From the NCBI GenBank assembly GCA_002968845.1, contig PVBG01000002.1, positions 124,001 to 188,000 on the forward strand: 64,000 nt of DNA. Reading direction: 5' to 3'. This DNA comes from Neorhizobium tomejilense (lineage in GTDB: Bacteria > Pseudomonadota > Alphaproteobacteria > Rhizobiales > Rhizobiaceae). Below the pieces are notes generated by a model. It made no database searches. It worked only from the letters and a program-made list of their open reading frames with translations, and was not told where the DNA came from. The stretch's first letter is position 1. Each line of letters begins with the position of its first letter. Below are positions 1 through 8,085 of this stretch, one piece after another. Position numbers and translations under genes: made by a program.

Positions 1-102
1 GAAGTCGTCAACGCCCTCACGGGCGGCAAAGCATGCGTCGCGACGTGGCGCAAGCTGCCTGGGGGTGGGCCATTTCTGGTTATGGCGGAAGCGCTAATGT
101 AA
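1..102 (+). CDS. C-terminal fragment of an unidentified protein (partial)
   Basis: The first frame is open from the window edge for 34 codons and ends at TAA 100-102, with the last residues reading AEALM. It carries one Cys and a Gly-rich stretch (LPGGGPF). I do not recognise the family from so short a tail. The stop codon overlaps the -35-like GTAACG of the promoter proposed for the next gene, so the two genes would be read separately. This could be chance. Confidence 0.3.
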   Translation, partial: EVVNALTGGKACVATWRKLPGGGPFLVMAEALM

Positions 103-124
103 CGTCTACGCATCCCGTGACGAG
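99..124 (+). promoter_or_regulatory. putative ECF-sigma promoter of the YHS-domain gene
   Basis: GTAACG (99-104) is followed by exactly 16 bases and CGAG (121-124), 39 bases before the ATG at 163. The same GTAAC-plus-CG(A/T) spacing occurs before both divergent operons near 6.8 kb and before the ECF sigma gene at 11 kb. It resembles what I recall of the Caulobacter sigma-F promoter (GTAACC-N16-CGAA). Assignment is by pattern only. Confidence 0.5.
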
Positions 125-162
125 CAAGACAGGCCGCTTTCGTTCAACAGGAGGATAACATC

Positions 163-621
163 ATGACGATCTCATTACGCCCCATTCTGCCGCTTGCAGC
201 GGCTCTCACACTTTCCTTCGTCTCTGTCGGCTATTCCGCGGAGGTTTTTACGACGAATGGTGTGGCCATCAACGGCTATGATCCCGTCGCCTATTTCACA
301 GACCATAAGCCGGTGAAAGGGTCGGATAAATATAAGGCAACCTACCAAGAGGCGACATTCCACTTTGCATCCGCCGCACATCGCGATGCATTCACCGCCA
401 ACCCCGGGTATTTTGCTCCGCAGTATGGCGGCTATTGCGCTTTTGGGACGGCGCAGGGCTACAAGGCGTCGACCGAACCCCAAGCCTTTACCGTGGTCGA
501 TAACAAGCTCTACCTCAACTACAATGACAGCGTCCTCAAGACGTGGAGAGGGGATGTCAGCGGGTATATCAAAAAGGCCGACGCAAACTGGGGTACGGTC
601 AGGGTGCAACCTGATCCGTAA
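163..621 (+). CDS. secreted YHS-domain protein
   Basis: A 152-residue protein with an N-terminal signal peptide (cleavage likely after residues 22-26, near GYSA) and a YHS domain. The domain core is GYDPVAYF at 38-45 with a conserved YGGYCAFG around Cys92. YHS domains are small and often metal-associated, and they occur in stand-alone periplasmic proteins, in copper ATPases and in oxygenases; a role in metal or redox stress is inferred. The start follows an AGGAGG-type Shine-Dalgarno (caggaggataaca). It is read alone and is followed by a hairpin at 644-667. Its promoter-like element matches those of the ECF operons downstream, which suggests membership of that regulon. Confidence 0.85.
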   Translation: MTISLRPILPLAAALTLSFVSVGYSAEVFTTNGVAINGYDPVAYFTDHKPVKGSDKYKATYQEATFHFASAAHRDAFTANPGYFAPQYGGYCAFGTAQGYKASTEPQAFTVVDNKLYLNYNDSVLKTWRGDVSGYIKKADANWGTVRVQPDP

Positions 622-643
622 GTCCCGATGCCGACATTAATCA

Positions 644-667
644 CCTATCCGACCCATTGCGGATAGG
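644..667. terminator. 8-bp hairpin between convergent genes
   Basis: CCTATCCG (644-651) pairs perfectly with CGGATAGG (660-667) over an 8-base loop, just past the YHS gene. No T-run follows, so it is at best a weak or factor-assisted terminator between convergent genes. Confidence 0.35.
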
Positions 668-778
668 GACCTTTCAGGTTGATGACGGCGACGCCCGCCG
701 GCGCTTGCCCTCAACTTTGTCGGCACGTCGCTCTTCGTCATCGGCAAGACAATTTGCGCGACGCGATCAAGCGACAGT

Positions 779-1990
779 TTAAGTCCGGCGAGCAGCTTCG
801 AGCATCGTGAGGTCGCGAAGGATGGCGTCCTTATCCTGATCGACATGCGGCGGCGCCCGATCGAAACGAACCGGGGTTGCGGACATTTTGAGCGGGTTGC
901 CGAGCAGGCGGACGATTTGTCCGTCCACTGTTTCCATGGGCATGATCATTTCACGCGCCAAGGTATGCGGATTGGCCACGACCTGATCGATCGTGGCGAC
1001 CCGGCCTGCAGGGATTTCGGCATGGACAAGGCGCTGCTCCCAGCTTTCGGCGGTGTCGGCTTGTAGAGCCTCGGTCACAAGCCGGTCCAGTGCATCGACA
1101 TTAACAACGCGATCACGGTTGCGGCGAAACCGCTCGTCGCCCGCCAGATCGGGACAGCCGATCGCCGTACAGAAGCGGGCGAACTGCTGATCGTTTCCGA
1201 CTGCGATGGCGATTTCGCCAGCAGCCGTTGTAAAGGTCTGGTAGGGAGCGATGTTGGGATGCCGGTTGCCGATCCGACTTGGCACCTTTCCCGAAACCAG
1301 ATGGTTCGTCGCGGCATTGATAAGCCAGGCAACTTGGCTGTCATAAAGCGCCAGATCGATATACTGGCCTTCGCCCGTGCGGTCGCGATGGCGGAGAGCG
1401 GCGAGGATGCCGACGGTCGCATACATGCCGCACATCACGTCGGCGATGCCAAGGCCGACCTTGAGGGGCCGGCCACCGGCCGCATCGCTTTCGCCGGTGA
1501 TGCTCATGATGCCGCCCATCGCCTGGACGAGAAAATCATAGCCGGTTCTCTCGGCATAGGGTCCTGTTTGGCCGAAACCGGATATCGCACACCAGACGAT
1601 ATCCGGCTTGATCTTGCGAATATCCTCATAGCCGAGTCCGCGACGGTCGAGATCGCCCGGCTTGTAGTTTTCGATCACCACGTCCGAGACAGCCGCCAGC
1701 CGCTCGACAAGCGCAACACCTTCATCGCTGGCGAGATCGATGGCTATCGATCGCTTGTTGCGGTTGGCGGACAGGAAATAGGCGCTGAGATCGCTGTCGC
1801 CGCCATCGGCATCCGGCACGAAGGGCGGCCCCCAACTGCGCGTGTCGTCGCCAATATCAGGCCGCTCGGCCTTGATGACATCGGCACCGAGATCGGCGAG
1901 CAGCTGCGTGCAGGTCGGTCCAGCGAGAATCCGCGACAGGTCGAGAATGCGCAGACCTTCGAGGCTGGCGGGTTTTTGATGGTCAGACAT
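779..1990 (-). CDS. family III CoA-transferase (CaiB/BaiF type)
   Basis: A 403-residue class III CoA-transferase. These enzymes move CoA between carboxylic acids through an aspartyl-CoA thioester. The N-terminal Rossmann-like segment (GLRILDLSRILAGP) is typical, and by alignment from memory Asp184 in ADVMCGMY corresponds to the catalytic Asp of formyl-CoA transferase. The length fits the family. It appears to be the last gene of a leftward operon, 9 bases after the OpgC-like gene. The substrate cannot be read from sequence. Its partner ThDP enzyme two genes upstream recalls the oxalate frc/oxc pairing, but that enzyme does not look like oxalyl-CoA decarboxylase. Confidence 0.88.
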   Translation of the reverse strand: MSDHQKPASLEGLRILDLSRILAGPTCTQLLADLGADVIKAERPDIGDDTRSWGPPFVPDADGGDSDLSAYFLSANRNKRSIAIDLASDEGVALVERLAAVSDVVIENYKPGDLDRRGLGYEDIRKIKPDIVWCAISGFGQTGPYAERTGYDFLVQAMGGIMSITGESDAAGGRPLKVGLGIADVMCGMYATVGILAALRHRDRTGEGQYIDLALYDSQVAWLINAATNHLVSGKVPSRIGNRHPNIAPYQTFTTAAGEIAIAVGNDQQFARFCTAIGCPDLAGDERFRRNRDRVVNVDALDRLVTEALQADTAESWEQRLVHAEIPAGRVATIDQVVANPHTLAREMIMPMETVDGQIVRLLGNPLKMSATPVRFDRAPPHVDQDKDAILRDLTMLEAARRT

Positions 1991-1999
1991 TCGGGATTC

Positions 2000-3226
2000 T
2001 CACGATTTCCAGGGGGAACTCTTGAACCAGCGTAGGAGATAAGCGGTTCCTATAAGCACGCCGAAGCCAGTCAGGTTTCCAATTGCCTCTGCAGAAGCGG
2101 TGCGACCGGCATGATCAAGCGCAATACCGATCGGCTGGGCAATCACAATACCGGTGATGAAGACGGCGAGCGATTGCTGTCCAACGACCGTCAGAACGCG
2201 CACGGCAGGGCCGCGCAACCGGGAGCCTTTCTTACCGACGAGATGTACGGCGATGTAGCAGAGCGCCATGAAATGAACGAAGCGCAGCAGGCCGAAATCG
2301 GTCTTGTCGGTCAGCGGAGCGATCCGCGCAGCGGTCATCTGGAAAAACGGATGCATCTCCTGAAACCGTACCCAGGCAAAAGGAATTGTTGCTATCAAGG
2401 TGATGACGGCCAGCCCCATCAGGCGGCGATCGAAACGGGGCGCTGGCAGGGTGCCGCGCATCAGGAAAAACCCGGTGAAGAACAGGAGCTGCCAGCCGAA
2501 CGGATCGAAGAACCAGGGGCGATCCGACCATGGCTCGGCCGGGAGCTGTGTCAGCTCGAATTGCGTGGCGAGCCACAGGGTGATCATGGCGGCAAACGGC
2601 AGGAAGCGGTGGATTTTTGACGCAAGGATCATCGCCGGCATCAATGCCAGAATGACGATATACATCGGCAGAATGTCGAAATAGTTCGGCACGTAGGTCA
2701 GGGTCAGCAGACCGACCAGCAGCTGGCCCGGGTTCTGCATGAACGGCACGAGGTTCAGGCTTTCGACGTAGGTAACGCCATCGTATCGTGTCCCCGCGAC
2801 GACCATGATGGCTGTGACAGTAATGAAGACGGCGATGTGAGCCCAGAAGATCTGCCAGATGCGTTGCGCCACGCGCGCTATGAGGGCGACCGGACCGTTG
2901 CGGTCGAAAGTCGATCCGAAAGCGACGGCAGAAGCCATCCCTGATTGGAAGACGAACATCTCGGTCGCGTCTGAAAAGCCGAAGCGGGCCGGGATCCAGA
3001 GCGCCCAATTATTGTTAGGGATATGAGCGAGCAGGATGATAAGCATGCCGACGCCGCGAAAGAAATCGAGGCGCGGATCCCGCGGACGCTTTGTCCTGTG
3101 ACCGGCCGGCGGTGCCGCCTGGGCGTGATCAGAAGGCGCCGTTGTAGGCGCTTGCGTCGAACCTGCAGGCGATGAGACTGAAGGCTGGGCGTTTACCGGC
3201 TGCCTCAAGCTCGTTACGGAAGTCAT
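2000..3226 (-). CDS. OpgC-family membrane acyltransferase
   Basis: A polytopic inner-membrane protein of about 408 residues with roughly ten hydrophobic segments. The family signature DPRLDFFRG (about 50-58) sits before the first membrane span. OpgC proteins are acyltransferase-3-like enzymes that succinylate osmoregulated periplasmic glucans; rhizobia have several OpgC-like paralogues, so the acceptor here is uncertain. I chose the ATG at 3226 because GGAG lies 8 bases before it. The first 98 bases then overlap the 3' end of the ThDP-enzyme gene in another frame, and a proline/serine-rich tail precedes the signature. No later ATG exists before the core domain, so the overlap is probably real. 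Confidence 0.8.
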   Translation of the reverse strand: MTSVTSLRQPVNAQPSVSSPAGSTQAPTTAPSDHAQAAPPAGHRTKRPRDPRLDFFRGVGMLIILLAHIPNNNWALWIPARFGFSDATEMFVFQSGMASAVAFGSTFDRNGPVALIARVAQRIWQIFWAHIAVFITVTAIMVVAGTRYDGVTYVESLNLVPFMQNPGQLLVGLLTLTYVPNYFDILPMYIVILALMPAMILASKIHRFLPFAAMITLWLATQFELTQLPAEPWSDRPWFFDPFGWQLLFFTGFFLMRGTLPAPRFDRRLMGLAVITLIATIPFAWVRFQEMHPFFQMTAARIAPLTDKTDFGLLRFVHFMALCYIAVHLVGKKGSRLRGPAVRVLTVVGQQSLAVFITGIVIAQPIGIALDHAGRTASAEAIGNLTGFGVLIGTAYLLRWFKSSPWKS

Positions 3227-4760
3227 CACAATTCTCCACATTGACGCCATAGCCGCCGAACCCTCGTGCGACGGCTGCAAAGTCAGTTTCGCCGAGCGTG
3301 ACGCCGGCCGATTTCAGACCGGCGGATGCCTGCTTCAGCGCAATCAGCGCCAGGCTGCGATCCTGAAAAAGCACGATGGTGATGGGCAGATTAAGATCGC
3401 GTAGCGTGGCTAGCTCGCCGATTCCCATCTCAAGACCTCCGTCGCCCATCACGGCGAAAACCGGACGTGATGGATCGGCGACCTTGGCACCGATCGCAAG
3501 CGGCAAGGCCGCGTTCATGGTGCAAAAGCCCGCCGATTGCAGCAATGACATGGCCCGTGGCGCAACCCATTTTTGCGACAGGAGAATGCGATGCGCTCCG
3601 CTGTCGACGGTGACGATTGCTTCCTGACCGGCGACGGCATTGAGGGCCTCGATAATTGCGTGCGGTCCCCAACTGCCATTGCTTGCGAATAAACGGGCAA
3701 GTTCGTTTTTCACGGCGGCGGGTTCGCCAGCCGTCCAGGTCTTGTGCCCCGCGTGAATATCGGCCAGCGCCTGTAGAAAAGAGCGAGGTGCAGCCTGGAT
3801 TCTGGTGCCGGCATGATGCATGCCGTGGTCCGGGGCAGTGTCGGAAATCTCTACAAGCTTTGCTGGATCTCCGACGAAATCCAGCCAGCCGAGCCGCATT
3901 TCGATTGGGTCGTACCCAATCAACAGGACCAGATCCGAATCCCGGACCAGGTTCAGAAGAATTTGATCCGCCAGCGGTGACAATCCGGCGGCGCCAAGCG
4001 ACAGCGGGTGGTTCTCGGGGATGATGCCCTTGGCCTTATAGGTTGTGATGACCGGCGCGCCAATTTTTTCGACCAGGTACTGGAGCGCCGGACCGGCATG
4101 ATCTCGTACGGCGTCAAGACCAGCGATAAAAAGCGGTCGTTGCGCCCGGCCAATCCTCTCGGAAAGTGTGTGAACGGTCGGATCCGTCATTGTTACCGAG
4201 GGCTTCAGAAGCTTCGGAGGCGAAATGACATTCAAGGTTGGCGAGACCGCGGCAGCCGTCGCCGGAGACAGGTCGAGATGGACGGGACCCATCGGCTCTG
4301 TCATGGCAAGCGCGAGTGCACGAGCGACCGCGGAGGCAGCGCTCTCAGGCTCGATTTCGAAAGAAGCCTTGACCAGCGGTCGCAGCAACTGCGCATGGTC
4401 GATCACCTGATGGGTGTAACGCGCGCGGGTCGGACGGTCGACAATGCCTGATAGGACGATCAAGGGGACGCGCTCCTGGGCAGCGTCGGCGATGCCGTTG
4501 ACCGCATTGGCAAGGCCCGGGCCCACGGTCGTCACGAGAAGTTCCGGATTTTGCGTCATCGCGCTCGCGCCTGCCGCCATGATCGCCGCCGCGGTTTCAT
4601 GGCGCGTAAGGTGAAAGGCGATGCCTGAAGCCTCCAAGCCGTCGATCAGCGTGACCACTTCTCCGCCCGGCATGCCAAAGGCATGACGGACGCCATGGGC
4701 ATGAAGCGTCCTGGCGACGATGTCGGCAACTCTCGGCGTTACGAAGCTTTCCGCGGTCAC
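3129..4760 (-). CDS. thiamine diphosphate enzyme, acetolactate-synthase-like
   Basis: A 543-residue ThDP enzyme with the usual three domains: the N-terminal PYR domain with catalytic Glu55 in RHETAAAIMA, a central domain, and the C-terminal PP domain with MGDGGLEMGIGEL. The second half of the cofactor motif reads FQDRS, where the classic form has NN; Asp at that metal-binding position is also found in family members. The start is GTG at 4760 with only a weak purine-rich RBS. The reaction (2-oxoacid decarboxylation or carboligation) is not determinable. It lies mid-operon between a small membrane protein and the OpgC-like gene, whose start it overlaps. Confidence 0.85.
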   Translation of the reverse strand: MTAESFVTPRVADIVARTLHAHGVRHAFGMPGGEVVTLIDGLEASGIAFHLTRHETAAAIMAAGASAMTQNPELLVTTVGPGLANAVNGIADAAQERVPLIVLSGIVDRPTRARYTHQVIDHAQLLRPLVKASFEIEPESAASAVARALALAMTEPMGPVHLDLSPATAAAVSPTLNVISPPKLLKPSVTMTDPTVHTLSERIGRAQRPLFIAGLDAVRDHAGPALQYLVEKIGAPVITTYKAKGIIPENHPLSLGAAGLSPLADQILLNLVRDSDLVLLIGYDPIEMRLGWLDFVGDPAKLVEISDTAPDHGMHHAGTRIQAAPRSFLQALADIHAGHKTWTAGEPAAVKNELARLFASNGSWGPHAIIEALNAVAGQEAIVTVDSGAHRILLSQKWVAPRAMSLLQSAGFCTMNAALPLAIGAKVADPSRPVFAVMGDGGLEMGIGELATLRDLNLPITIVLFQDRSLALIALKQASAGLKSAGVTLGETDFAAVARGFGGYGVNVENCDDFRNELEAAGKRPAFSLIACRFDASAYNGAF

Positions 4761-4882
4761 TATAAATCTCTCGAATCTGATGTAGTGGGCAGTGCTCAGC
4801 GCTCACGGGTAATTAAAACCTTGGACGTTTGGAAAACCTGCCCGGTGGCCCACGGAACCGGGCAGGCCTAGTCCCGACAGGT

Positions 4883-5365
4883 CTAGCGTTCCATGCGGCG
4901 GACGACGAACGCGACAACCGTACCAAACAGCATGTGGCCGATCAGCGACGCCCAGGTGAGAGTGACAAAACCGAGAAATGCCGGTTGGCCGCCAAACAGG
5001 TGTGCCATGACGTAAAGGGCGAAGATCCAAAGGCCGATGCCGAAGCCGATACCTGTCAATAGTAATGGCAGTTTGGGGGCGATCAGCCGCTGCAGCGGCC
5101 GTGCTATGAACAGGTAACCGATCGGATAAAAAACGATGCCGACGATCGCGTGGATCGCTTCGGCCAGCAACAGATTGTTGAATCCGAACACCGATTGAAC
5201 GAGTGCAGCCGGCTCCAGTGGTCCGCCAACCCACAGCGGCGTGATCAGCCGTGCCCAGATTTCCCAGGTAATATTGGCGGCAAGTCCGGAAAGAATAATC
5301 GTCCTGCCAAGGCTCGGTTGAATTTCAGGGAAGACGCTTGTCTTTTGCATTTCCATCATGGACAT
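4883..5365 (-). CDS. small integral membrane protein, function unknown
   Basis: A 160-residue protein with about four membrane spans, beginning around residues 22-40 (ILSGLAANITWEIWARL) and ending with a basic cytoplasmic-looking VVRRMER tail. AAGGAAAACCACG before the ATG gives a clear RBS. It starts 27 bases after the TPR gene and so is likely co-transcribed with it. I do not recognise the family. The Gly-rich spans and conserved-looking Trp and His residues would suit a sensor or a quinone or small-molecule carrier, but nothing decides this. Confidence 0.75.
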   Translation of the reverse strand: MSMMEMQKTSVFPEIQPSLGRTIILSGLAANITWEIWARLITPLWVGGPLEPAALVQSVFGFNNLLLAEAIHAIVGIVFYPIGYLFIARPLQRLIAPKLPLLLTGIGFGIGLWIFALYVMAHLFGGQPAFLGFVTLTWASLIGHMLFGTVVAFVVRRMER

Positions 5366-5392
5366 CGTGGTTTTCCTTTCTTTGAGGTGAAA

Positions 5393-6721
5393 TCAGGCAG
5401 ACAAACTCATGCCAACCGAATGTTCGATGGATTTGAATAACCGGTCGTCGGCCTTCAGCCGCTGGCGAATCTGGCCGATACGCGAAACACCGACATTGTT
5501 GCCATCGCTCGCCATCGCCCTGGCGAGCGCGAGGACGAAGAAGTCGCGCTGTGCGTTGCTGCCACCGATCTTCGGCAGGTTCGCCACCATGCGTTCGAGC
5601 ATGTGGCGGTCCGCCGGAGCATCGAGACCCGTGAGAACGCGCGCCATCGGTACACCGATCTCGGCGGCGACGCGGCCCTGCTCATCCGTGTCAAGCGCCT
5701 TGGCTTCCATATGCGATACAAGCTCCACAGCTCCATCGCGGTCGCCAACAGCAACCATGGCGGCAAGATTATGCAGAGCTGCAAAAATCAAGGTCGTGTC
5801 CGCCTTTCGGCGATGGGCTATTTCTGCCAGATCGGTCCAGCGATCACCGACATGAGCTCCCGATTGCTCCATCCGCCACAGGAGCGAGACAGCATTGGCC
5901 ATGTCTCGGAAATCGTCGGTTTGCTGTGGGCGAACGTCGTCGTCGTAGATCTGCAGCACCCGATCATGATCGCCGCGTTCCAGGTGTAGCAGGCCGAGAT
6001 GCCAAGCCATATGAAAGGAGAAATTGTTGCAGCGCGACCAGGCCTTGCGGTTGGTCTCGAGCCAGTCAATGCCTTCTGCCGTATCGCCGCGCATCTCGAA
6101 GACATGCGAGACGGCGTGAAGGCCCCAGGAATCATCGGGCTGCAGAGCAACCGCAAGCTGCCCGGCGGCAAGCGCCTCGGCATACCGACCATGCTCTTCA
6201 AGCGAAAACGCGTGGCAACCAAGAATAAAGCCCCTCGCCGTCGTGCTGGTGTCAAGGCGGGTGACTGCACGCGTGCTGGCCCGTAGCATGCCGCGGGCAT
6301 CTCCAAGCATGAAACGCAGAGCCTGCGAGATCTTAAAGGGCAAGAACGTCACCGGCCGATCCTCGAAACCGTCGTCGAGAATGTCCGTCGCACGCGAAAA
6401 CGAGCCTTCGACGGCGGCCTCCAGTGCTTTCACAAGGGTGCGCTCGTCACCGGTTCCTCCGCCTCTGACCACCAGCGCCGCCTGCGCATCAACGAGTGCC
6501 TTGGCAGCCGGTTCGTCGAGCTCCGACCGCGCCAATATCAGATTTGCAAAGCCCTTCAGCGCATGGCCGGCAACATGATGGGGGTCGGCTGCCAATGTGG
6601 ACTGGATGGCCACGCCAGTACTTGGCCGATGCGCCGCCAGACCAAAGACGGCATTCTCGAATGCCCGTTGTGCCTCGTTGCTGTCAGTGCTGGTCATGAG
6701 ACCGTAAGCATCGCGCTTCAT
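5393..6721 (-). CDS. TTC38-like tetratricopeptide repeat protein
   Basis: A 442-residue soluble, helix-rich protein resembling the TTC38 (tetratricopeptide repeat protein 38) family. The diagnostic centre reads SWGLHAVSHVFEMRGD followed by a WHLGLLHLERGDHD repeat, with TPR-like helix pairs over most of the length. Such proteins have no established enzymatic role and are presumed scaffolds. GGAGCAAACGA before the ATG at 6721 supports the start. It is the first gene of the leftward operon (5393 down to 779), and its upstream region has a GTAACG-N16-CGTA element like those of the neighbouring ECF-linked genes. Confidence 0.82.
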   Translation of the reverse strand: MKRDAYGLMTSTDSNEAQRAFENAVFGLAAHRPSTGVAIQSTLAADPHHVAGHALKGFANLILARSELDEPAAKALVDAQAALVVRGGGTGDERTLVKALEAAVEGSFSRATDILDDGFEDRPVTFLPFKISQALRFMLGDARGMLRASTRAVTRLDTSTTARGFILGCHAFSLEEHGRYAEALAAGQLAVALQPDDSWGLHAVSHVFEMRGDTAEGIDWLETNRKAWSRCNNFSFHMAWHLGLLHLERGDHDRVLQIYDDDVRPQQTDDFRDMANAVSLLWRMEQSGAHVGDRWTDLAEIAHRRKADTTLIFAALHNLAAMVAVGDRDGAVELVSHMEAKALDTDEQGRVAAEIGVPMARVLTGLDAPADRHMLERMVANLPKIGGSNAQRDFFVLALARAMASDGNNVGVSRIGQIRQRLKADDRLFKSIEHSVGMSLSA

Positions 6722-6793
6722 TCGTTTGCTCCTTCAGGAGGACGCCGATCGGAACCCTCGAGATCCCATTACCCTTCGTCCGACAGAGACCTT

Positions 6794-6819
6794 TACGGTC
6801 GAGTCAGGTTGTTCGTTAC
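6794..6819 (-). promoter_or_regulatory. putative ECF-sigma promoter of the leftward operon
   Basis: On the minus strand GTAACG (6819-6814) is followed by 16 bases and CGTA (6797-6794), 73 bases before the TPR-gene ATG. The -35-like half and spacing match the elements at 99, 6899 and 10958; the -10-like half differs by one base (CGTA for CGAA). Confidence 0.5.
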
Positions 6820-6898
6820 AGCCGGTCCTGAATTTTTCGCAGCCGCATCAAAATTTCTTCGCGTCGCATAGCGGGCGGGAATTTTTTTAAAAACACAT

Positions 6899-6924
6899 GT
6901 AACAAAACCATGTGCTGCCGCGAA
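6899..6924 (+). promoter_or_regulatory. putative ECF-sigma promoter of the SDR/Rieske operon
   Basis: GTAACA (6899-6904), 16 bases, CGAA (6921-6924), 53 bases upstream of the SDR ATG, which leaves a leader of about 45 bases. An inverted repeat CACATG-N9-CATGTG (6894-6914) overlaps the -35-like half and could be a second regulator's site. Among the four elements this is the closest match to the recalled sigma-F consensus. Confidence 0.55.
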
Positions 6925-6976
6925 TTACGGGGGCTGACCTTTGCAGGCGGCCTCAACTCGAAAGGGCGGGACCATC

Positions 6977-7696
6977 ATGAGTGAAGCAACAGGAACAAGC
7001 CCCGTTGTCATGGTTACGGGCACAGCAGGAAACCTTGGAAGCGCCGTCATCAGGGAGCTTGCGGCAAACGGTACGCGGCTCGTCTGCGTTGAGCACAATT
7101 CGGAAGCCTTGGAAAAATTGGCAGAGAGCCTGCCCGAGAGAAACGAAATCCTGCTGATCGGCGGCACGGATCTCGCCGATTTGACGTCATGCCAGGAAGC
7201 GGTCGAAAAAACGCTCGCGCGATTTGGCCGGCTCGACGCGCTCGCCAATACCGTCGGCGGCTTCCAGACAGGACCGGTCGACGAGACGGGCATGCACCAG
7301 TGGGACCAGTTGTTTCACATGAATGCCAGAACGGCGTATGCAATTAGTGCGGCGGTCCTTAAACCGATGCAGCGGGCAGGCTACGGCCGCATCGTCCATG
7401 TCGCGGCAGCGCCGGGACTAAAGGCCGGCGCCAATCAAGCCGCCTATGCCGCATCGAAAGGGGCGGTGATCCGGCTTACGGAAGCGATCGCCGCGGAAAA
7501 CCGCGACAAGCGCATTACCGCCAACTGTATTTTGCCGGGCACGATCGACACGCCGCAAAACCGGTCGGCGATGCCGAATGCGAAGAGGGACAGTTGGGTT
7601 CAGCCAACGGATATCGCCAAGCTCATCGGGTTCCTCATTTCGCCTGCAGCAGGCATCGTCACCGGTGCGGCCATACCGGCGACCGGCCGCATCTGA
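6977..7696 (+). CDS. short-chain dehydrogenase/reductase
   Basis: A 239-residue classical SDR. The N-terminal cofactor loop is VTGTAGNLGS, the NTVGG segment lies at the usual NNAG place, and the catalytic Tyr/Lys pair is YAASKG. The catalytic Ser that normally lies about 12 residues before the Tyr is not obvious (the stretch reads HVAAAPGLK), so activity may be altered. An ATG 12 codons upstream is possible, but AAGGGCGGG before 6977 favours this start. It is the first gene of a six-gene rightward operon of membrane redox proteins, 7 bases before the next gene. Confidence 0.85.
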   Translation: MSEATGTSPVVMVTGTAGNLGSAVIRELAANGTRLVCVEHNSEALEKLAESLPERNEILLIGGTDLADLTSCQEAVEKTLARFGRLDALANTVGGFQTGPVDETGMHQWDQLFHMNARTAYAISAAVLKPMQRAGYGRIVHVAAAPGLKAGANQAAYAASKGAVIRLTEAIAAENRDKRITANCILPGTIDTPQNRSAMPNAKRDSWVQPTDIAKLIGFLISPAAGIVTGAAIPATGRI

Positions 7697-7703
7697 GGAT
7701 CCC

Positions 7704-7919
7704 ATGGTTTCGATTTCCGATCCCCTCTCCGCAGGATTGATGCTTTGGGCCGGCATCGGTCTTGCCGTCGCCGCCGCCTTTCTGCTGTTCGGATTCGACA
7801 AGGTCGATCCGGGGGCACGTGACGCCTATGCGGTCCGGCCGCTCCTTATCCCCGGGCTCGTTCTCCTCTGGCCGCTGGTCGTCTGGCGGTGGACCAGACT
7901 TTCCAGGGGAGAACGCTAG
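7704..7919 (+). CDS. small two-span membrane protein
   Basis: A 71-residue protein with two hydrophobic segments (about 9-27 and 44-61) joined by a short acidic/basic linker (FDKVDPGARD) and a basic C-terminus. It sits 7 bases after the SDR stop and 1 base before the next small membrane gene, inside the redox operon. I do not recognise a family. It is probably an accessory or assembly subunit for the ferric-reductase/Rieske protein two genes on. Confidence 0.72.
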   Translation: MVSISDPLSAGLMLWAGIGLAVAAAFLLFGFDKVDPGARDAYAVRPLLIPGLVLLWPLVVWRWTRLSRGER

Positions 7920-7920
7920 C

Positions 7921-8085
7921 ATGCAACGCCGTCACCGTCGCGCGCACACAGTGATCTGGACAGGCATCGCGGTCGTTATCCCGATCATGCTTATTGTTAT
8001 CTTTGCTAGCGTTCCGAAACTGCCGGCCGATGCGCCGGCTGTGCGCCTGGATGCCACCGCAACACAGGGGGATAAGCAACCGTGA
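7921..8085 (+). CDS. single-span small membrane protein
   Basis: A 54-residue protein with a basic N-terminus (QRRHRRAH), one membrane span (about 11-30) and a short presumably periplasmic tail. A GGGGAGAACGCTAGC stretch before the ATG supplies the RBS. Its stop TGA (8083-8085) overlaps the GTG start of the Rieske fusion gene, indicating tight translational coupling. Function is unknown; the conserved position in the operon is the main evidence that it is real. Confidence 0.68.
   Translation: MQRRHRRAHTVIWTGIAVVIPIMLIVIFASVPKLPADAPAVRLDATATQGDKQP

Noticed and set aside
3129..4760. ThDP enzyme as oxalyl-CoA decarboxylase or sulfoacetaldehyde acetyltransferase
   Set aside because: The CoA-transferase and redox-stress context suggested both, but the PYR-domain and C-terminal sequences do not match what I recall of either enzyme.
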